The translations under genes and the position numbers were made by a program. DNA of 64,000 bases. It comes from Lachnospiraceae bacterium (GTDB taxonomy: Bacteria > Bacillota > Clostridia > Lachnospirales > Lachnospiraceae). Under the pieces are notes generated by a model. It was given only the letters and a program-made list of their open reading frames with translations, made no database searches and was not told where the DNA came from. Within the stretch, counting starts at the first letter, position 1; the number at the start of each line of letters is the position of its first letter. The stretch covers positions 1 through 64,000 of the forward strand of contig JAFUGT010000156.1 in assembly GCA_017469275.1 (NCBI GenBank), in the 5' to 3' direction. Positions 7,798 through 17,069 of this stretch are shown piece by piece.

Positions 7798-8822
7798 AAC
7801 ATGCCTTTCGATTTTCTAATGAATATAATAACAACAACTGGTATAGTCATTGCCATAATACATCCTATAATATTCCAAATACATCCTGGTATATAGTTTT
7901 CCCAAATACTAATATCTTCCACTTTAAATCCAAATAAATGTACCTGCAACAATCCAACAATCATATACCCTAAAGGATGAAACATCATGATATACAAAGA
8001 ATTATACCCATAAAATTTTAGAAATTTATTTAGTTTATTAGTAATATTGGATGCAACCCCAATAATACAATATAATAAAATAAAACCTATAATTGGTACA
8101 ATTAAAAACATAATCATACTATTTGTTTCTACAACTCTATAATCAGCCCTATAATATAATAGCTTTTGTAAAAATGTAAGTAAACCAGAAGTTGTAACGC
8201 ATATAATAATATACGTTTTTGTGGTACTAAATTTAGACAAGATCTTATTTTTTTTTATAAAATTACCTATACAAAAAAAAACAGGTATTGTTAACATTAA
8301 TGAAATAATGCAACATCCTCCCCAATAAACTTCTCTTATGGATATCTACTTAAAATTTATAATATACAAACCAATCGAAATGCCAAATATGTATAAATCC
8401 TTTCGAAAAATTTTACAAATTAATAAATATAACATTTCTGCAGACAATAAAGCTGTCACAAACCACATTGGAGAAGCTAATTTATCTGGTACGTCAAGCA
8501 AAAAAATCCTAATAATAATTCTAATAAGATCATGTCTCTTGTAATAAAATGTAGTCCCGCCAAAAAAATAATTTATATTTCTGACAATAACATATACAAG
8601 ATTAGTCAACACAAACGGATAATAAACCCTTTTCGCTCTTGAAACTATATGCTCTTTAAATGTTTTATCCTTAAAATAATAACCTGTAATTATCCAAAAT
8701 ATAGGCACATAAAAAAGTTTCAAAAAAACAACCGGGAGATATGAATGCCCAAATACTATAAATATAACACCCAAAGCCTTCATATAATCTGGCCAGGCAT
8801 CTCGTCCCATATCATTTTTCAT
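7776..8822 (-). pseudogene. Acyltransferase 3 family protein with an in-frame UAG
   Basis: Two adjacent open frames are in the same phase and separated by one TAG codon at 8346-8348; together they would encode about 348 residues. The N-terminal part has the membrane acyltransferase hallmark RDAWPDYMKALGVIFIVFGH with its histidine, and the rest forms about ten hydrophobic segments, as usual for the OafA/WecH-type family that adds acetyl or other acyl groups to surface sugars. The start at 8822 has AAAGGA upstream and overlaps the previous gene's stop by 11 bases. A single base change could have produced the stop. Readthrough or a sequencing error cannot be excluded. Without suppression the gene makes only a 158-residue fragment. 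Confidence 0.8.
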
Positions 8823-9867
8823 AAAATGTCCTTTCAATATAATTCATAATTCTATTATTCACTAATATATACATTTTTTCTGCATAAAAATCAAAACCAA
8901 CACAAACAAGGAAAATCACAACTACCAACACTATAAAAATTATAGGAAATAAATTCATATTGTAGACATATTCAATATCTATTATACCATTCCATAATAT
9001 TTGCCGTGCATAGAATGAATCATGAATTAAATACACTGAATATATATGTCTACTTATCTCATTTATATGTTTATTTTTAAACTCCGGAATTTTGCAAACA
9101 TACAGTAAAATGCTAACAGTTGCTAAAGGAACAAATATAAACGGAGCCATTTTGTACATAATATTTAGATATTTTATGTCATATGCACATCCCCAGAACG
9201 ATACTATAAACAAACCCCAGGATACATATAGCATTACAAGACAAATTATACGGTTAAAGCTAATACGACTATTTCTAACAAATGCACCTAACAAATAATA
9301 TAAAATAGCTTTCTCTATATGACAGATCATACCGTTAGATATACCATCAATAAAAAACAAACACCACAAAATAACAAGTGTAAATATTTCTCCTCGAAAA
9401 TTCAATCGTAGAAAAATATTGTTTAAAGTAGGTGCGATAGCACATAATAATATATACGCCGTTACATACCACCAAATACCACTAGTACAGGGTACAAAAA
9501 ACATCTTAAAAGCTGCTGATGGTGTTACAAATATTTCAGGAAAAACAACAGCAACAAAATAGAATAAAGAACAAAAGCATCCATAAAACATAGTTGGTAT
9601 AATTATCTTTCTAATAGAAAGAGACTTCATCTTTATTCCAAAATATCCCGTTATTGAAAAAAAAATACCAACTCCTAAATCTCCTCCAATAGAAAATATG
9701 CTTGAAAAAAACCTATTAACAATACTTCCATTTTTCCATACTTGAAATGAGTCCTCACTATTTACCGAGACTATACCATGTAATGTAAAATGGCATGACA
9801 CAATCAGAATGATAGCAAAAATCCTTAATAATTCAATATTCGAATTTCTCAAATTATTACTTTGCAA
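8812..9867 (-). CDS. Acyltransferase 3 family membrane protein
   Basis: This protein of about 350 residues is a multi-pass acyltransferase that probably O-acylates the capsule repeat unit. It begins with the family signature NIELLRIFAIILIVSCHF, including the conserved histidine, and has about ten hydrophobic segments. The best start is a TTG lying inside the end of the Wzx gene, 11 bases before its end, with GGGATGG upstream; a second TTG five codons on is possible. It is intact, unlike its paralogue immediately downstream. Confidence 0.85.
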   Translation of the reverse strand: MQSNNLRNSNIELLRIFAIILIVSCHFTLHGIVSVNSEDSFQVWKNGSIVNRFFSSIFSIGGDLGVGIFFSITGYFGIKMKSLSIRKIIIPTMFYGCFCSLFYFVAVVFPEIFVTPSAAFKMFFVPCTSGIWWYVTAYILLCAIAPTLNNIFLRLNFRGEIFTLVILWCLFFIDGISNGMICHIEKAILYYLLGAFVRNSRISFNRIICLVMLYVSWGLFIVSFWGCAYDIKYLNIMYKMAPFIFVPLATVSILLYVCKIPEFKNKHINEISRHIYSVYLIHDSFYARQILWNGIIDIEYVYNMNLFPIIFIVLVVVIFLVCVGFDFYAEKMYILVNNRIMNYIERTFYEK

Positions 9868-11374
9868 TAGTTTTTACCATCCCATTTAATAGTTTTGAAA
9901 TTTTCTTTAACATATTTCTAATTTCACTATGATATCTCGGAAAAAATACAATAGTTATACAAATTATATTTATCCCAAAACACTTTATTCCAGTAATAAA
10001 CCACTGAATAAAATTTTCAGGATTTAGACTAATCAAAAAGGAAGTCACCAAAACAGAACAACATACAGCGACAGCCATTATTATAAACTCAGTTATCATA
10101 TTACATAATATTTCAATGTTCATTCTCCGATTAATATATATAACCGTCATGAATAATCTTAAAAGAATAGAGACTATTGTTCCAATTGTTACACCTACAA
10201 GCCCATATTTGTATACAAAGAAAACTGATATCAGAATATTAGTACTCGCTTCAAGATACGCATATTTTGACGTTTCCTTAAATTTGCCGGCACAATATGT
10301 TAATTGAATATATGGTTCTCTCGCACATATTAACAATTGTGACACACATAACAATAATGCAAATAGTGCTTGATTATAGTTTGCATCATTAACACCACTT
10401 GTATATATCATAACAAAGGAAACAATAAGTTCCATGCATGAGGAAAAAAATAAGGTTGCAATATAATTAACAAAAAATCTATATTCACTAAATATAATAT
10501 TTAATTTAACGCTATCATTTTGAGCGTATGTCAAACCCAATTGCGCTTGGTATCCATTCGAAATCGAATTCGTAATACCTTTCACTGCGAATAATATTTG
10601 ATTATAAATCGTATAGACGGATACATTACTCAATGTTGAAAATAATGTGATTACAATTACATCTGTATTTGTAGTAACTAGATTAGCAAGCGAAATACCA
10701 AATCCATTCCAACGCTCTTTTATCAAATTAGTATCTAAATCTACTGTATTATCAATTATATATTTTTTTTCTATGTATTTATTTAATATATACGGCTGTA
10801 TAATATATACAATTGAAGAAAACAATTTCAAAGTTATAATACTTGGAAATATCTTAACGGATATTATTGCTGCCGAAATGTTAAGTAGTATAAATAAGCA
10901 TTGCACTATATTACATACATAGTACTTATCATCGGCTCTGATTAACAACTGTGGCAATAATGTAAAGTAATACTGCATAAACATTGTGGCAGACAATATT
11001 ACTGTTAATCCAGCTAAAAAGATATGGCTATACTTATTAACTACAATCGGATATATAAGAGCCAATACCATCGTATATACAACAAAAATTATACCAAGTT
11101 TTTTAAGAAAACCTCTTGCTGTGATAATAACTTGGCTTAGCTTTCTGTTGTCTTTTTTCGCTAACGGAGCATATAAAGCTGCTAAAACAACACCACTAAT
11201 CCCACCCTCTACAATAGCAAAAAAATTCAAAAATTGAGTTAAAGATGCTACTAAACCATTTATATTTGATCCAAAATTAGTTATTATAATCCTCGGAATA
11301 ACCAACCCCTGCGCTGTAACAGCAAGTTGTACAAACATACTTGTTACAGAATTCTTGAATACATTATCTTTCAT
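9857..11374 (-). CDS. wzx: Polysaccharide flippase (Wzx type)
   Basis: This 505-residue protein with about 12-14 hydrophobic segments matches the polysaccharide exporter family of the MVF/MATE superfamily. The N-terminus (PRIIITNFGSNINGLVASL, then FFAIVEGGISG) is typical of Wzx flippases from Gram-positive capsule loci. It would move the finished lipid-linked repeat unit across the membrane for Wzy to polymerise. Its start overlaps the wzy stop region by 11 bases and the acyltransferase starts within its end, so this part of the operon is tightly packed. Confidence 0.88.
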   Translation of the reverse strand: MKDNVFKNSVTSMFVQLAVTAQGLVIPRIIITNFGSNINGLVASLTQFLNFFAIVEGGISGVVLAALYAPLAKKDNRKLSQVIITARGFLKKLGIIFVVYTMVLALIYPIVVNKYSHIFLAGLTVILSATMFMQYYFTLLPQLLIRADDKYYVCNIVQCLFILLNISAAIISVKIFPSIITLKLFSSIVYIIQPYILNKYIEKKYIIDNTVDLDTNLIKERWNGFGISLANLVTTNTDVIVITLFSTLSNVSVYTIYNQILFAVKGITNSISNGYQAQLGLTYAQNDSVKLNIIFSEYRFFVNYIATLFFSSCMELIVSFVMIYTSGVNDANYNQALFALLLCVSQLLICAREPYIQLTYCAGKFKETSKYAYLEASTNILISVFFVYKYGLVGVTIGTIVSILLRLFMTVIYINRRMNIEILCNMITEFIIMAVAVCCSVLVTSFLISLNPENFIQWFITGIKCFGINIICITIVFFPRYHSEIRNMLKKISKLLNGMVKTIAK

Positions 11375-12635
11375 TATATACTTGTTTCCCTTTTATATTT
11401 GAATATTGTTTCAAATCCGATTTTACCAATGTAAGGAATAATTCTAGCACCAAAATCCAAGTTGATCTTAAGTATAAATATAGAATTCCCGATATTAATA
11501 TGACAAAAATCATTTGACTATTACAAATTCTTTTTTTTCTAAAATTATATATAAAAGAACTAAGAAGAATTGAAAGATATAGTATAACTCCTATTATTCC
11601 ATTACCAACCAAAATAGTTACTAAATCCGATTCAGGATTCCAAGTTGTATCCGTAAGATATGTATAAATATTTAAGTATCTACTAATATTCTGACCCGAA
11701 ATAAACGTACCGCACCCAAAAAATTCTGAAATAGTATCAACTTTATCTAGATACTCTGGCATCCGTATATAATACTCCAAATGTCGGCTTGAACTACTAT
11801 CTCCTCCATTTAGCACCGCTGACATTCTCCTTATATTACTAGTAACAACATCACCATAATTTGTTTTTTTAATGAGGATAACCATTAATATACATAAACC
11901 AACTACTAAAACAATCCACTTAAATATTTTAGCCCGAGTCTTCTTATTTTGTTGCAATAAATTATATAATGTTGTAATTAGTAACGAAGTTGCAAACGCT
12001 ACAATTCCCGCACGACTTCCAGACAATAATAATGCTATAAGCATACCAATTTTTATTTGAATTTTATCTGTCATGTAGTAGCCAAAGCACATACATATTG
12101 CTAAATTAGCTGGCTCCCAACTCAATCCAGTCGCTCTATAAGCGTATCCCCAAGAAGCTAATTGAGAAAAAGGATTTGCATTCACTTTCATAATTTGGTT
12201 AAACACAACATCATTTAGATTTATATTCAAAAAGTGTAACCCATATTGAGCATAGGCCCATATCATTTGTATTATTATAGACCAGTATAATCCAGTATAA
12301 AAACCTTCTGCATTATCCTTAATCTGTTCATCATTCATAAAAAACAAAAACAACACTATAATTAACGCATACTTTACAGATATAGAAATAGAATCATAAG
12401 CCAAACTATTGTTGCTTAATACTGCAATAAACGATGAAATCAGCAATATAACAGCAAACATAAGCCACTTTATAATTTGATTATTTTTTTTTGCAAATAT
12501 CTTACCTCTTATAAGTATTACAGCAATCAAACAAAATAAAAATAAATTATTTATTGCTATTGTTTTCGAACCAACTCTTACCATAAAAGCATTTAATGTA
12601 CTTGTTAAACCAAATAAAAAGAATATTTTTTTCAT
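11364..12635 (-). CDS. wzy: Polysaccharide polymerase (Wzy / O-antigen ligase-like)
   Basis: This 423-residue integral membrane protein has about ten or more hydrophobic segments and a long extracytoplasmic loop in the second half, as in Wzy and O-antigen ligase proteins. The segment GLSWEPANLAICMCFGYY and then SGSRAGIVAFATS agree with the conserved arginine-containing loops of this superfamily. With Wzx beside it, it most likely polymerises the repeat unit on the outer face of the membrane. Its start overlaps the upstream glycosyltransferase stop by four bases. Confidence 0.82.
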   Translation of the reverse strand: MKKIFFLFGLTSTLNAFMVRVGSKTIAINNLFLFCLIAVILIRGKIFAKKNNQIIKWLMFAVILLISSFIAVLSNNSLAYDSISISVKYALIIVLFLFFMNDEQIKDNAEGFYTGLYWSIIIQMIWAYAQYGLHFLNINLNDVVFNQIMKVNANPFSQLASWGYAYRATGLSWEPANLAICMCFGYYMTDKIQIKIGMLIALLLSGSRAGIVAFATSLLITTLYNLLQQNKKTRAKIFKWIVLVVGLCILMVILIKKTNYGDVVTSNIRRMSAVLNGGDSSSSRHLEYYIRMPEYLDKVDTISEFFGCGTFISGQNISRYLNIYTYLTDTTWNPESDLVTILVGNGIIGVILYLSILLSSFIYNFRKKRICNSQMIFVILISGILYLYLRSTWILVLELFLTLVKSDLKQYSNIKGKQVYNER

Positions 12636-13518
12636 ATAGTTTTTCTCATTTTCCCATTCAAATAGTCTATGTAACCTTTTAATATTGTTCTGTTATATTT
12701 TCTGACAAAAAAAGACGCACTCCATCTAATTAAATCAGCAATAATAATCCGCCACCATTTAACATTTCTAAATTCCATGTGATACTTTCTCAAAAAATAG
12801 AGTTTATTTCTTGTTTTATAATAGGTTTTAAAACGCGATGTAATACCTCCAGAAGAGCTACTAACTTTATGCCATAGCTTAGCCTTAGGACAATACTTAA
12901 TTTTAATGTTATTATGAATAAACTTCATACATAAATCTGTGTCCTCATAATACATAAAATACGACTCATCGAATCCACCTATTTTTTTTAATATTTCTGA
13001 ATGTATTAACAAACAGCATCCCGAAGCAAATGTCACATATTCCTCAAAATCATATTTGTGCGAATCATTCTCATTTATACCTCTCTGTTTTACACTTCCA
13101 GTCTCAAAATTTATATAGCCACCACCGTACCATATAATATTAGGAGTATCAAAGTACATTATTTTGGGAACAGTAACGACAGAAATAGATGCTTTTTTCA
13201 ATAATTCATAGATCAAATTTTTATCTATTTCCACATCATTATTCAATAGTAGAATATACTCACAATTTGCTTGATTGATCAAATAATTAATTCCTTGATT
13301 ATTTGCCTCGCCAAACCCTAAATTCTCATTATTTTTTATAATCTTCAATCGAGGGTATTTTTTTCGATAAGATCAATCGAATCGTCAATGGATTTATTAT
13401 CTACAACGATGATTTCAACATTAGGATAACCAGAAGCAAATATAGATTCTATTGTTTTTATTGTTAAATCATGTCCATTATAATTTACAAGAACAATTCC
13501 AATAAGTGGTTTACTCAT
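12632..13518 (-). pseudogene. GT2 glycosyltransferase split by a frameshift in an A7 tract
   Basis: The first frame (13345-13518, 57 codons) carries the GT2 start IGIVLVNYNG and IIVVDNKSIDDS. It ends at TGA directly after a run of seven A on the coding strand (plus-strand T at 13358-13364). The second frame continues the family sequence (KIIKNNENLGFGEANNQG, then LLLNNDVEID and the DTDLC-containing region). Adding one A restores a continuous protein of about 295 residues across the joint. The second frame has only TTG as a start, so separate translation is unlikely. This is either a real one-base loss, a phase-variable tract, or a homopolymer sequencing error. The intact protein would resemble rhamnosyltransferase-type GT2 enzymes. 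Confidence 0.85.
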
Positions 13519-13604
13519 AATATTTTCTATTTGTACATACAACAATGAATTAAACTATACACTAAAATTATTTGCTATTGACTAAAATACTATATAGGCA
13601 ATTC

Positions 13605-13634
13605 AAAAAATAATAATCTGTAATTATTATTTTT
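13605..13634 (-). terminator. AT-rich hairpin with U-tract inside the capsule operon
   Basis: A 12-bp perfect inverted repeat (13606-13617 / 13623-13634) with a 5-base loop is followed on the minus strand by a run of T. It lies in the 194-bp gap between two glycosyltransferase genes. The stem has no GC pairs, so it would be a weak terminator or pause site. LoaP-modified polymerase would be expected to read through it. Confidence 0.45.
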
Positions 13635-13712
13635 CAACTGTCAATCCATTTCAATGTAATCGCGTTCTACATAGTATCTAATTATTATTCCATTTACACA
13701 TACAGGTTGTCT

Positions 13713-14855
13713 TCAACTGTTACAATATTCATTTAAATACCCACCTACAATCTTTTCCCAACTATAATTTGTTGAAATATTCTCATGTAATTTTTGACCC
13801 ATTTCCACCAAATCATCAGTAGTATAATCTTGAATTATTATTTCAATACACTTTTTTATAGATTCATCGCTATTATTTACCAAAAAACCGTCTTGATTTG
13901 GAATAATATACTCCGATAGAGCCCCTGTATCCGTTGCCATCACAGTTCTTTTGAAACTGGCCGCCGAAAACAAAACACCACTCATACTGGCATGTCTATA
14001 GGGTATGGTCACAACATTTGACTTATTGATCAAATAATTCAAAAGATCGTCTTCAATATACCCATCTATATACAAGATTTGTTCTTGTAAATTTAATTTT
14101 TCTTGCAATTTTTCCAGTTCTTTATAATTGCCTCGCTTTTTTCCTGCAATTACAAGTAAACATTTTTCTTTATTTTTTATTCTTAACCAAACATCAACCA
14201 AACGGTCTATGCCCTTTTCATAATATAACATACCAAATACAATAAAGACTTTATTGTACTCCAAAAAAATATTATCATAAAGACTATTTGTTTCTATGAT
14301 ATTTGCTGGGGTAGTTTTACATCCATGTTTTGAAACTATAACTTTTTGTGAATATTCAGGAAATAATTGGATAAATTCCTTAAATATATTATTCCCATTG
14401 AGAATAATCTTATCTGGCACTTCATATATTCTTCTAAACATATTGGTATATCTATTATAAGACGAGTGTGGCAATACGTTATGAGCAGTATAAAGGAGTT
14501 TATATCCTTTCCGCTTAATCCATTTATAGAAAAATAAATCAATTTTATAAACAACTGGCCACATGACATGAATAACATTCGGAGACTGTTGCCTTATAAT
14601 AATCAATGTTCTTATCCAATCGACAAAATATTCTATTAGTCTTATAGTTTTTCTTATTATACTATCTGCCATCTGTTCAGATAACTTGAAAAAGATAGGT
14701 TTTGCAATGTATTTCTTATTGCCTTTATATGGATAATAATAGTTAGAGATTAGAACCAAATCCACCCCAAATTTTTTCAATGCGGAACAGACGCCATTAG
14801 TATATTCCTCATCCCCTTTAATCCCTCTTGGATTAATAACTATAACTTTGCTCAT
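13713..14855 (-). CDS. Glycosyltransferase, GT4-type
   Basis: This 380-residue protein begins MSKVIVINPRG and has a GT-B fold pattern. The acceptor-side half includes LYTAHNVLPH. The donor-side half starts at KVFIVFGMLYYEKGIDRL and includes VVTIPYRHASMSGVLFSAASF, similar to exopolysaccharide GT4 enzymes. The start at 14855 was chosen because AAGGAAG lies just upstream; it overlaps the hddA stop by 23 bases. A longer upstream frame exists but would overlap hddA much further and lacks a ribosome binding site. Confidence 0.85.
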   Translation of the reverse strand: MSKVIVINPRGIKGDEEYTNGVCSALKKFGVDLVLISNYYYPYKGNKKYIAKPIFFKLSEQMADSIIRKTIRLIEYFVDWIRTLIIIRQQSPNVIHVMWPVVYKIDLFFYKWIKRKGYKLLYTAHNVLPHSSYNRYTNMFRRIYEVPDKIILNGNNIFKEFIQLFPEYSQKVIVSKHGCKTTPANIIETNSLYDNIFLEYNKVFIVFGMLYYEKGIDRLVDVWLRIKNKEKCLLVIAGKKRGNYKELEKLQEKLNLQEQILYIDGYIEDDLLNYLINKSNVVTIPYRHASMSGVLFSAASFKRTVMATDTGALSEYIIPNQDGFLVNNSDESIKKCIEIIIQDYTTDDLVEMGQKLHENISTNYSWEKIVGGYLNEYCNS

Positions 14856-15870
14856 ATGAAATCTTCCTTTTACTATCTTCATACATTTCTGGCATATAAT
14901 GTATGACCTGTGTACCCCCATCTTCAAAACGGAAAGGAACATACAGCAGTTCCTTCATCGCCTCCATTACATCAGCCCTTTTCTCCGGTTGCACATAGAA
15001 AACTAAAAAGCCTCCGCCACCAGCACCAAGAAGTTTTCCTCCAAGAGCTCCAGCCTCTATTCCTTTCTCATATAGGGCATCAATAGAATTTGTCGTAATT
15101 GCCCCACCGGTCTGCCTCTTCAGACGCCATGTTGTGTCAAGCATTCTGCCGAAGTCATCCAAATCACTATACTTATCTTCAAGCACCTTTTCAGCGTCAC
15201 CCACTAACGCATACATCTGCTGAAGTTGTTTAATTTTCTCTTCATATCCAGCCTGGTTTACTTTCTGCATTTCAGAACTAAACCTCGTAAATCCAGTAAA
15301 AAACATTAGCAAGTTATCATTAAGTTGCTTTTTTCTCTCTGGATGAATGATTATAGGACGAACGTCATAAGTACCGTCCTTGTTGAACTCGATACGGTTC
15401 ATTCCACCGAAAGCTGCGGCAATCTGATCCTGCCATCCACCAGCTTCCTGGCATAACTCTCGTTCAAGATAAATAGCTTCGTTGGCCAGTTTCTTTTTGT
15501 CAGCGTACTTTCCTTTCAAGCAATAGAACGCGTTTAGCATCCCAACAGCAAATGAACTGCTTGTCCCAAGACCACTTCTTGCTGGAAGGTCAGCCTCATA
15601 TGTTAAACGGATTTCATGCATATTCAGCATTTTCATAGCATTTCGTACAGCAGGATGTTCTATATCTTCTACATTTTTAACCCTTTCCATCTTAGAGTAC
15701 GCAAGCTCAGTGCTATAATCAAAGAATTTAGGAAGATGTCGAACTGTCACATAACAATACTTATCAAAAGTAGTACTGAGAACCGCTCCACTATGCTCTC
15801 TAAAGAAGATTTCCATATCTGTTCCGCCTCCAAAGAATGACATGCGAAATGGTGTTTTTGTTATAATCAT
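14833..15870 (-). CDS. hddA: D-glycero-alpha-D-manno-heptose-7-phosphate kinase
   Basis: This 345-residue GHMP-family kinase phosphorylates heptose 7-phosphate at C1. The N-terminus IITKTPFRMSFFGGGTDM is the HddA signature. The ATP-binding GHMP loop is ARSGLGTSSSFAVG, and the C-terminal glycine-rich motif is LGAGGGGFLVFY. It belongs to the same pathway as gmhA and hddC-gmhB, but lies about 10 kb away at the other end of the block. The start at 15870 gives the canonical N-terminus; a second ATG two codons upstream is also possible. Confidence 0.92.
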   Translation of the reverse strand: MIITKTPFRMSFFGGGTDMEIFFREHSGAVLSTTFDKYCYVTVRHLPKFFDYSTELAYSKMERVKNVEDIEHPAVRNAMKMLNMHEIRLTYEADLPARSGLGTSSSFAVGMLNAFYCLKGKYADKKKLANEAIYLERELCQEAGGWQDQIAAAFGGMNRIEFNKDGTYDVRPIIIHPERKKQLNDNLLMFFTGFTRFSSEMQKVNQAGYEEKIKQLQQMYALVGDAEKVLEDKYSDLDDFGRMLDTTWRLKRQTGGAITTNSIDALYEKGIEAGALGGKLLGAGGGGFLVFYVQPEKRADVMEAMKELLYVPFRFEDGGTQVIHYMPEMYEDSKRKISYEQSYSY

Positions 15871-16361
15871 AAACATTTTTCTCCTATAAACTCTTCTATA
15901 CTTTTAATAATTCTACTTGTATTGCTCTGATAACTCTTGTACTCCGTTACTTTCACATTCTCTATAGCCTTCCAGATATCATTACAATCTCGGCATTCAT
16001 AAATCAGATTCAATTCACTAAATTGTCCAACAAGTTGCAACTGGTGATCATCAACATGTTCACCGTATTTCTTCATCCTAGGAACAGCAATAACCTTTTT
16101 TCCCTTTTTCACGGCTCCTATAATTGCACCTGTACCTCCATGAGTAATCTCTATCTCAGCTTTTCCCTGCCATTCAGCAAACTCATCTCTGTTCAAAAAA
16201 TCCTTGTACTTAAAGTTTTGTGGCTTGTAATCACTCGCTCCTATCTGAGCAAATATCTCATCTGTTATCTTTCCCGCCGCCACCTGCTCATCTAACGCTA
16301 TGAGAAGTCTATTAAATTGAAATTTCTGGGATCCGAGAGTAACAAAAATCATATAATTCAT
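15867..16361 (-). CDS. Alg13/PssE-like glycosyltransferase catalytic subunit
   Basis: This 164-residue protein is the C-terminal GT28-like half of a split glycosyltransferase. FVTLGSQKFQFNRLL at the N-terminus and the donor-binding region ITHGGTGAIIGAVKKGKKVIAV match Alg13, PssE and EpsF-type subunits. It needs a membrane-bound partner, here the Alg14-like protein encoded just upstream. Together they would transfer the second sugar onto the polyprenyl-diphosphate-linked first sugar. ATG at 16361 or 16352 are both possible starts. Confidence 0.88.
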   Translation of the reverse strand: MNYMIFVTLGSQKFQFNRLLIALDEQVAAGKITDEIFAQIGASDYKPQNFKYKDFLNRDEFAEWQGKAEIEITHGGTGAIIGAVKKGKKVIAVPRMKKYGEHVDDHQLQLVGQFSELNLIYECRDCNDIWKAIENVKVTEYKSYQSNTSRIIKSIEEFIGEKCL

Positions 16362-16435
16362 TTCTACGGCATCTCAACGCCGCATCCTCCACCTATGTTA
16401 TCATGTCATATGTGAACTAAACCATATCCAACTAT

Positions 16436-16906
16436 TTAGTAGATTCCACCAAGGAATATGGCATTTGGATAAACTTTTATCATCTGTGGCCATTGAACAT
16501 AAAACTGATCAGCATACTTGTACATTAACTTTCCCGTCTCTGTCGGTGTGGTGACTTTTGCGAATGATTCTATGTAAATCAGTTTCTTGTGAAACAGATG
16601 AGCCAACAAACACATTGGAACCATAGCCAATACGCCTGTGGTGATGACAACATCCGGACGTTCTTTTATAAAGATGAACAACGACCGGAAGCTGTTCCCA
16701 ATCATTTCTAAAGGAAATTTCAATTCCTTCCGATTTACTTGGTGAAGATAATACATCTTCTCGTTCTTAACTTCTGCTTTATAATCTGTCTTCTCTGTAA
16801 TCAAGAAACTGTCGTACTTCTCCATAAGAGGCATCAGCATGATAATCTGTTCGAAGTGACCACCAGAGGATGCAGCAAAACAGATTTTTATTTTTTTGTT
16901 TGACAT
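16436..16906 (-). CDS. Alg14/PssD-like glycosyltransferase membrane subunit
   Basis: This 156-residue protein starts with KICFAASSGGHFEQI, the Alg14/PssD signature, and contains DVVITTGVLAMVP and the membrane-associated IYIESFAKVTTPTETGK region. It anchors the Alg13-like subunit and contributes the acceptor side. The two genes lie 74 bp apart in the usual order. It is the first gene after loaP; the 150-bp gap between them holds a terminator-like hairpin and a boundary repeat. Confidence 0.88.
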   Translation of the reverse strand: MSNKKIKICFAASSGGHFEQIIMLMPLMEKYDSFLITEKTDYKAEVKNEKMYYLHQVNRKELKFPLEMIGNSFRSLFIFIKERPDVVITTGVLAMVPMCLLAHLFHKKLIYIESFAKVTTPTETGKLMYKYADQFYVQWPQMIKVYPNAIFLGGIY

Positions 16907-16933
16907 TCTTTTTCAGTCCCTTCTATATAAATC

Positions 16934-16980
16934 TTGGTTGTCCGCTTTTTCTTGGTGTTTTTGTTCATCATGCACAAAAT
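16934..16980. repeat. Locus-boundary repeat, copy 3
   Basis: The left 27 bp (16934-16960) are identical to 5794-5820, and the following 28 bp match the core of 5967-5992 and 625-650 with few changes. It thus fuses two elements that are separate upstream of gmhA. It lies between loaP and the first glycosyltransferase genes, so copies 2 and 3 bracket the serotype-specific block. Confidence 0.65.
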
Positions 16981-17041
16981 CTACTTTTTTCTTATGTCAC
17001 TCATAATTTTCAGCCTTAACTTTTGCTCCCATTCTACAAAC

Positions 17042-17069
17042 AAAAAGGACACACCCTCAGGATGCATCC
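17042..17069 (-). terminator. Hairpin and U-tract overlapping the end of loaP
   Basis: On the transcribed strand GGATGCA pairs with TGTGTCC (two wobble pairs) around a 9-base loop, followed by TTTTTG. The stem includes the last loaP codons and its stop. It lies between the antiterminator gene and the genes it presumably controls, as expected for a LoaP-regulated operon. Confidence 0.5.

Noticed and set aside
12632..13348. Separate glycosyltransferase gene starting at TTG
   Set aside because: The frame starts in the middle of the GT2 domain and the missing N-terminus is encoded in the preceding frame, so it is one frameshifted gene.
15847..15870. Boundary repeats derived from the start of hddA
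   Set aside because: The hddA start shares ACAAAAACACCA with the repeats, but similarity stops after 12 bases and the reading phase differs, so a common origin is not supported.
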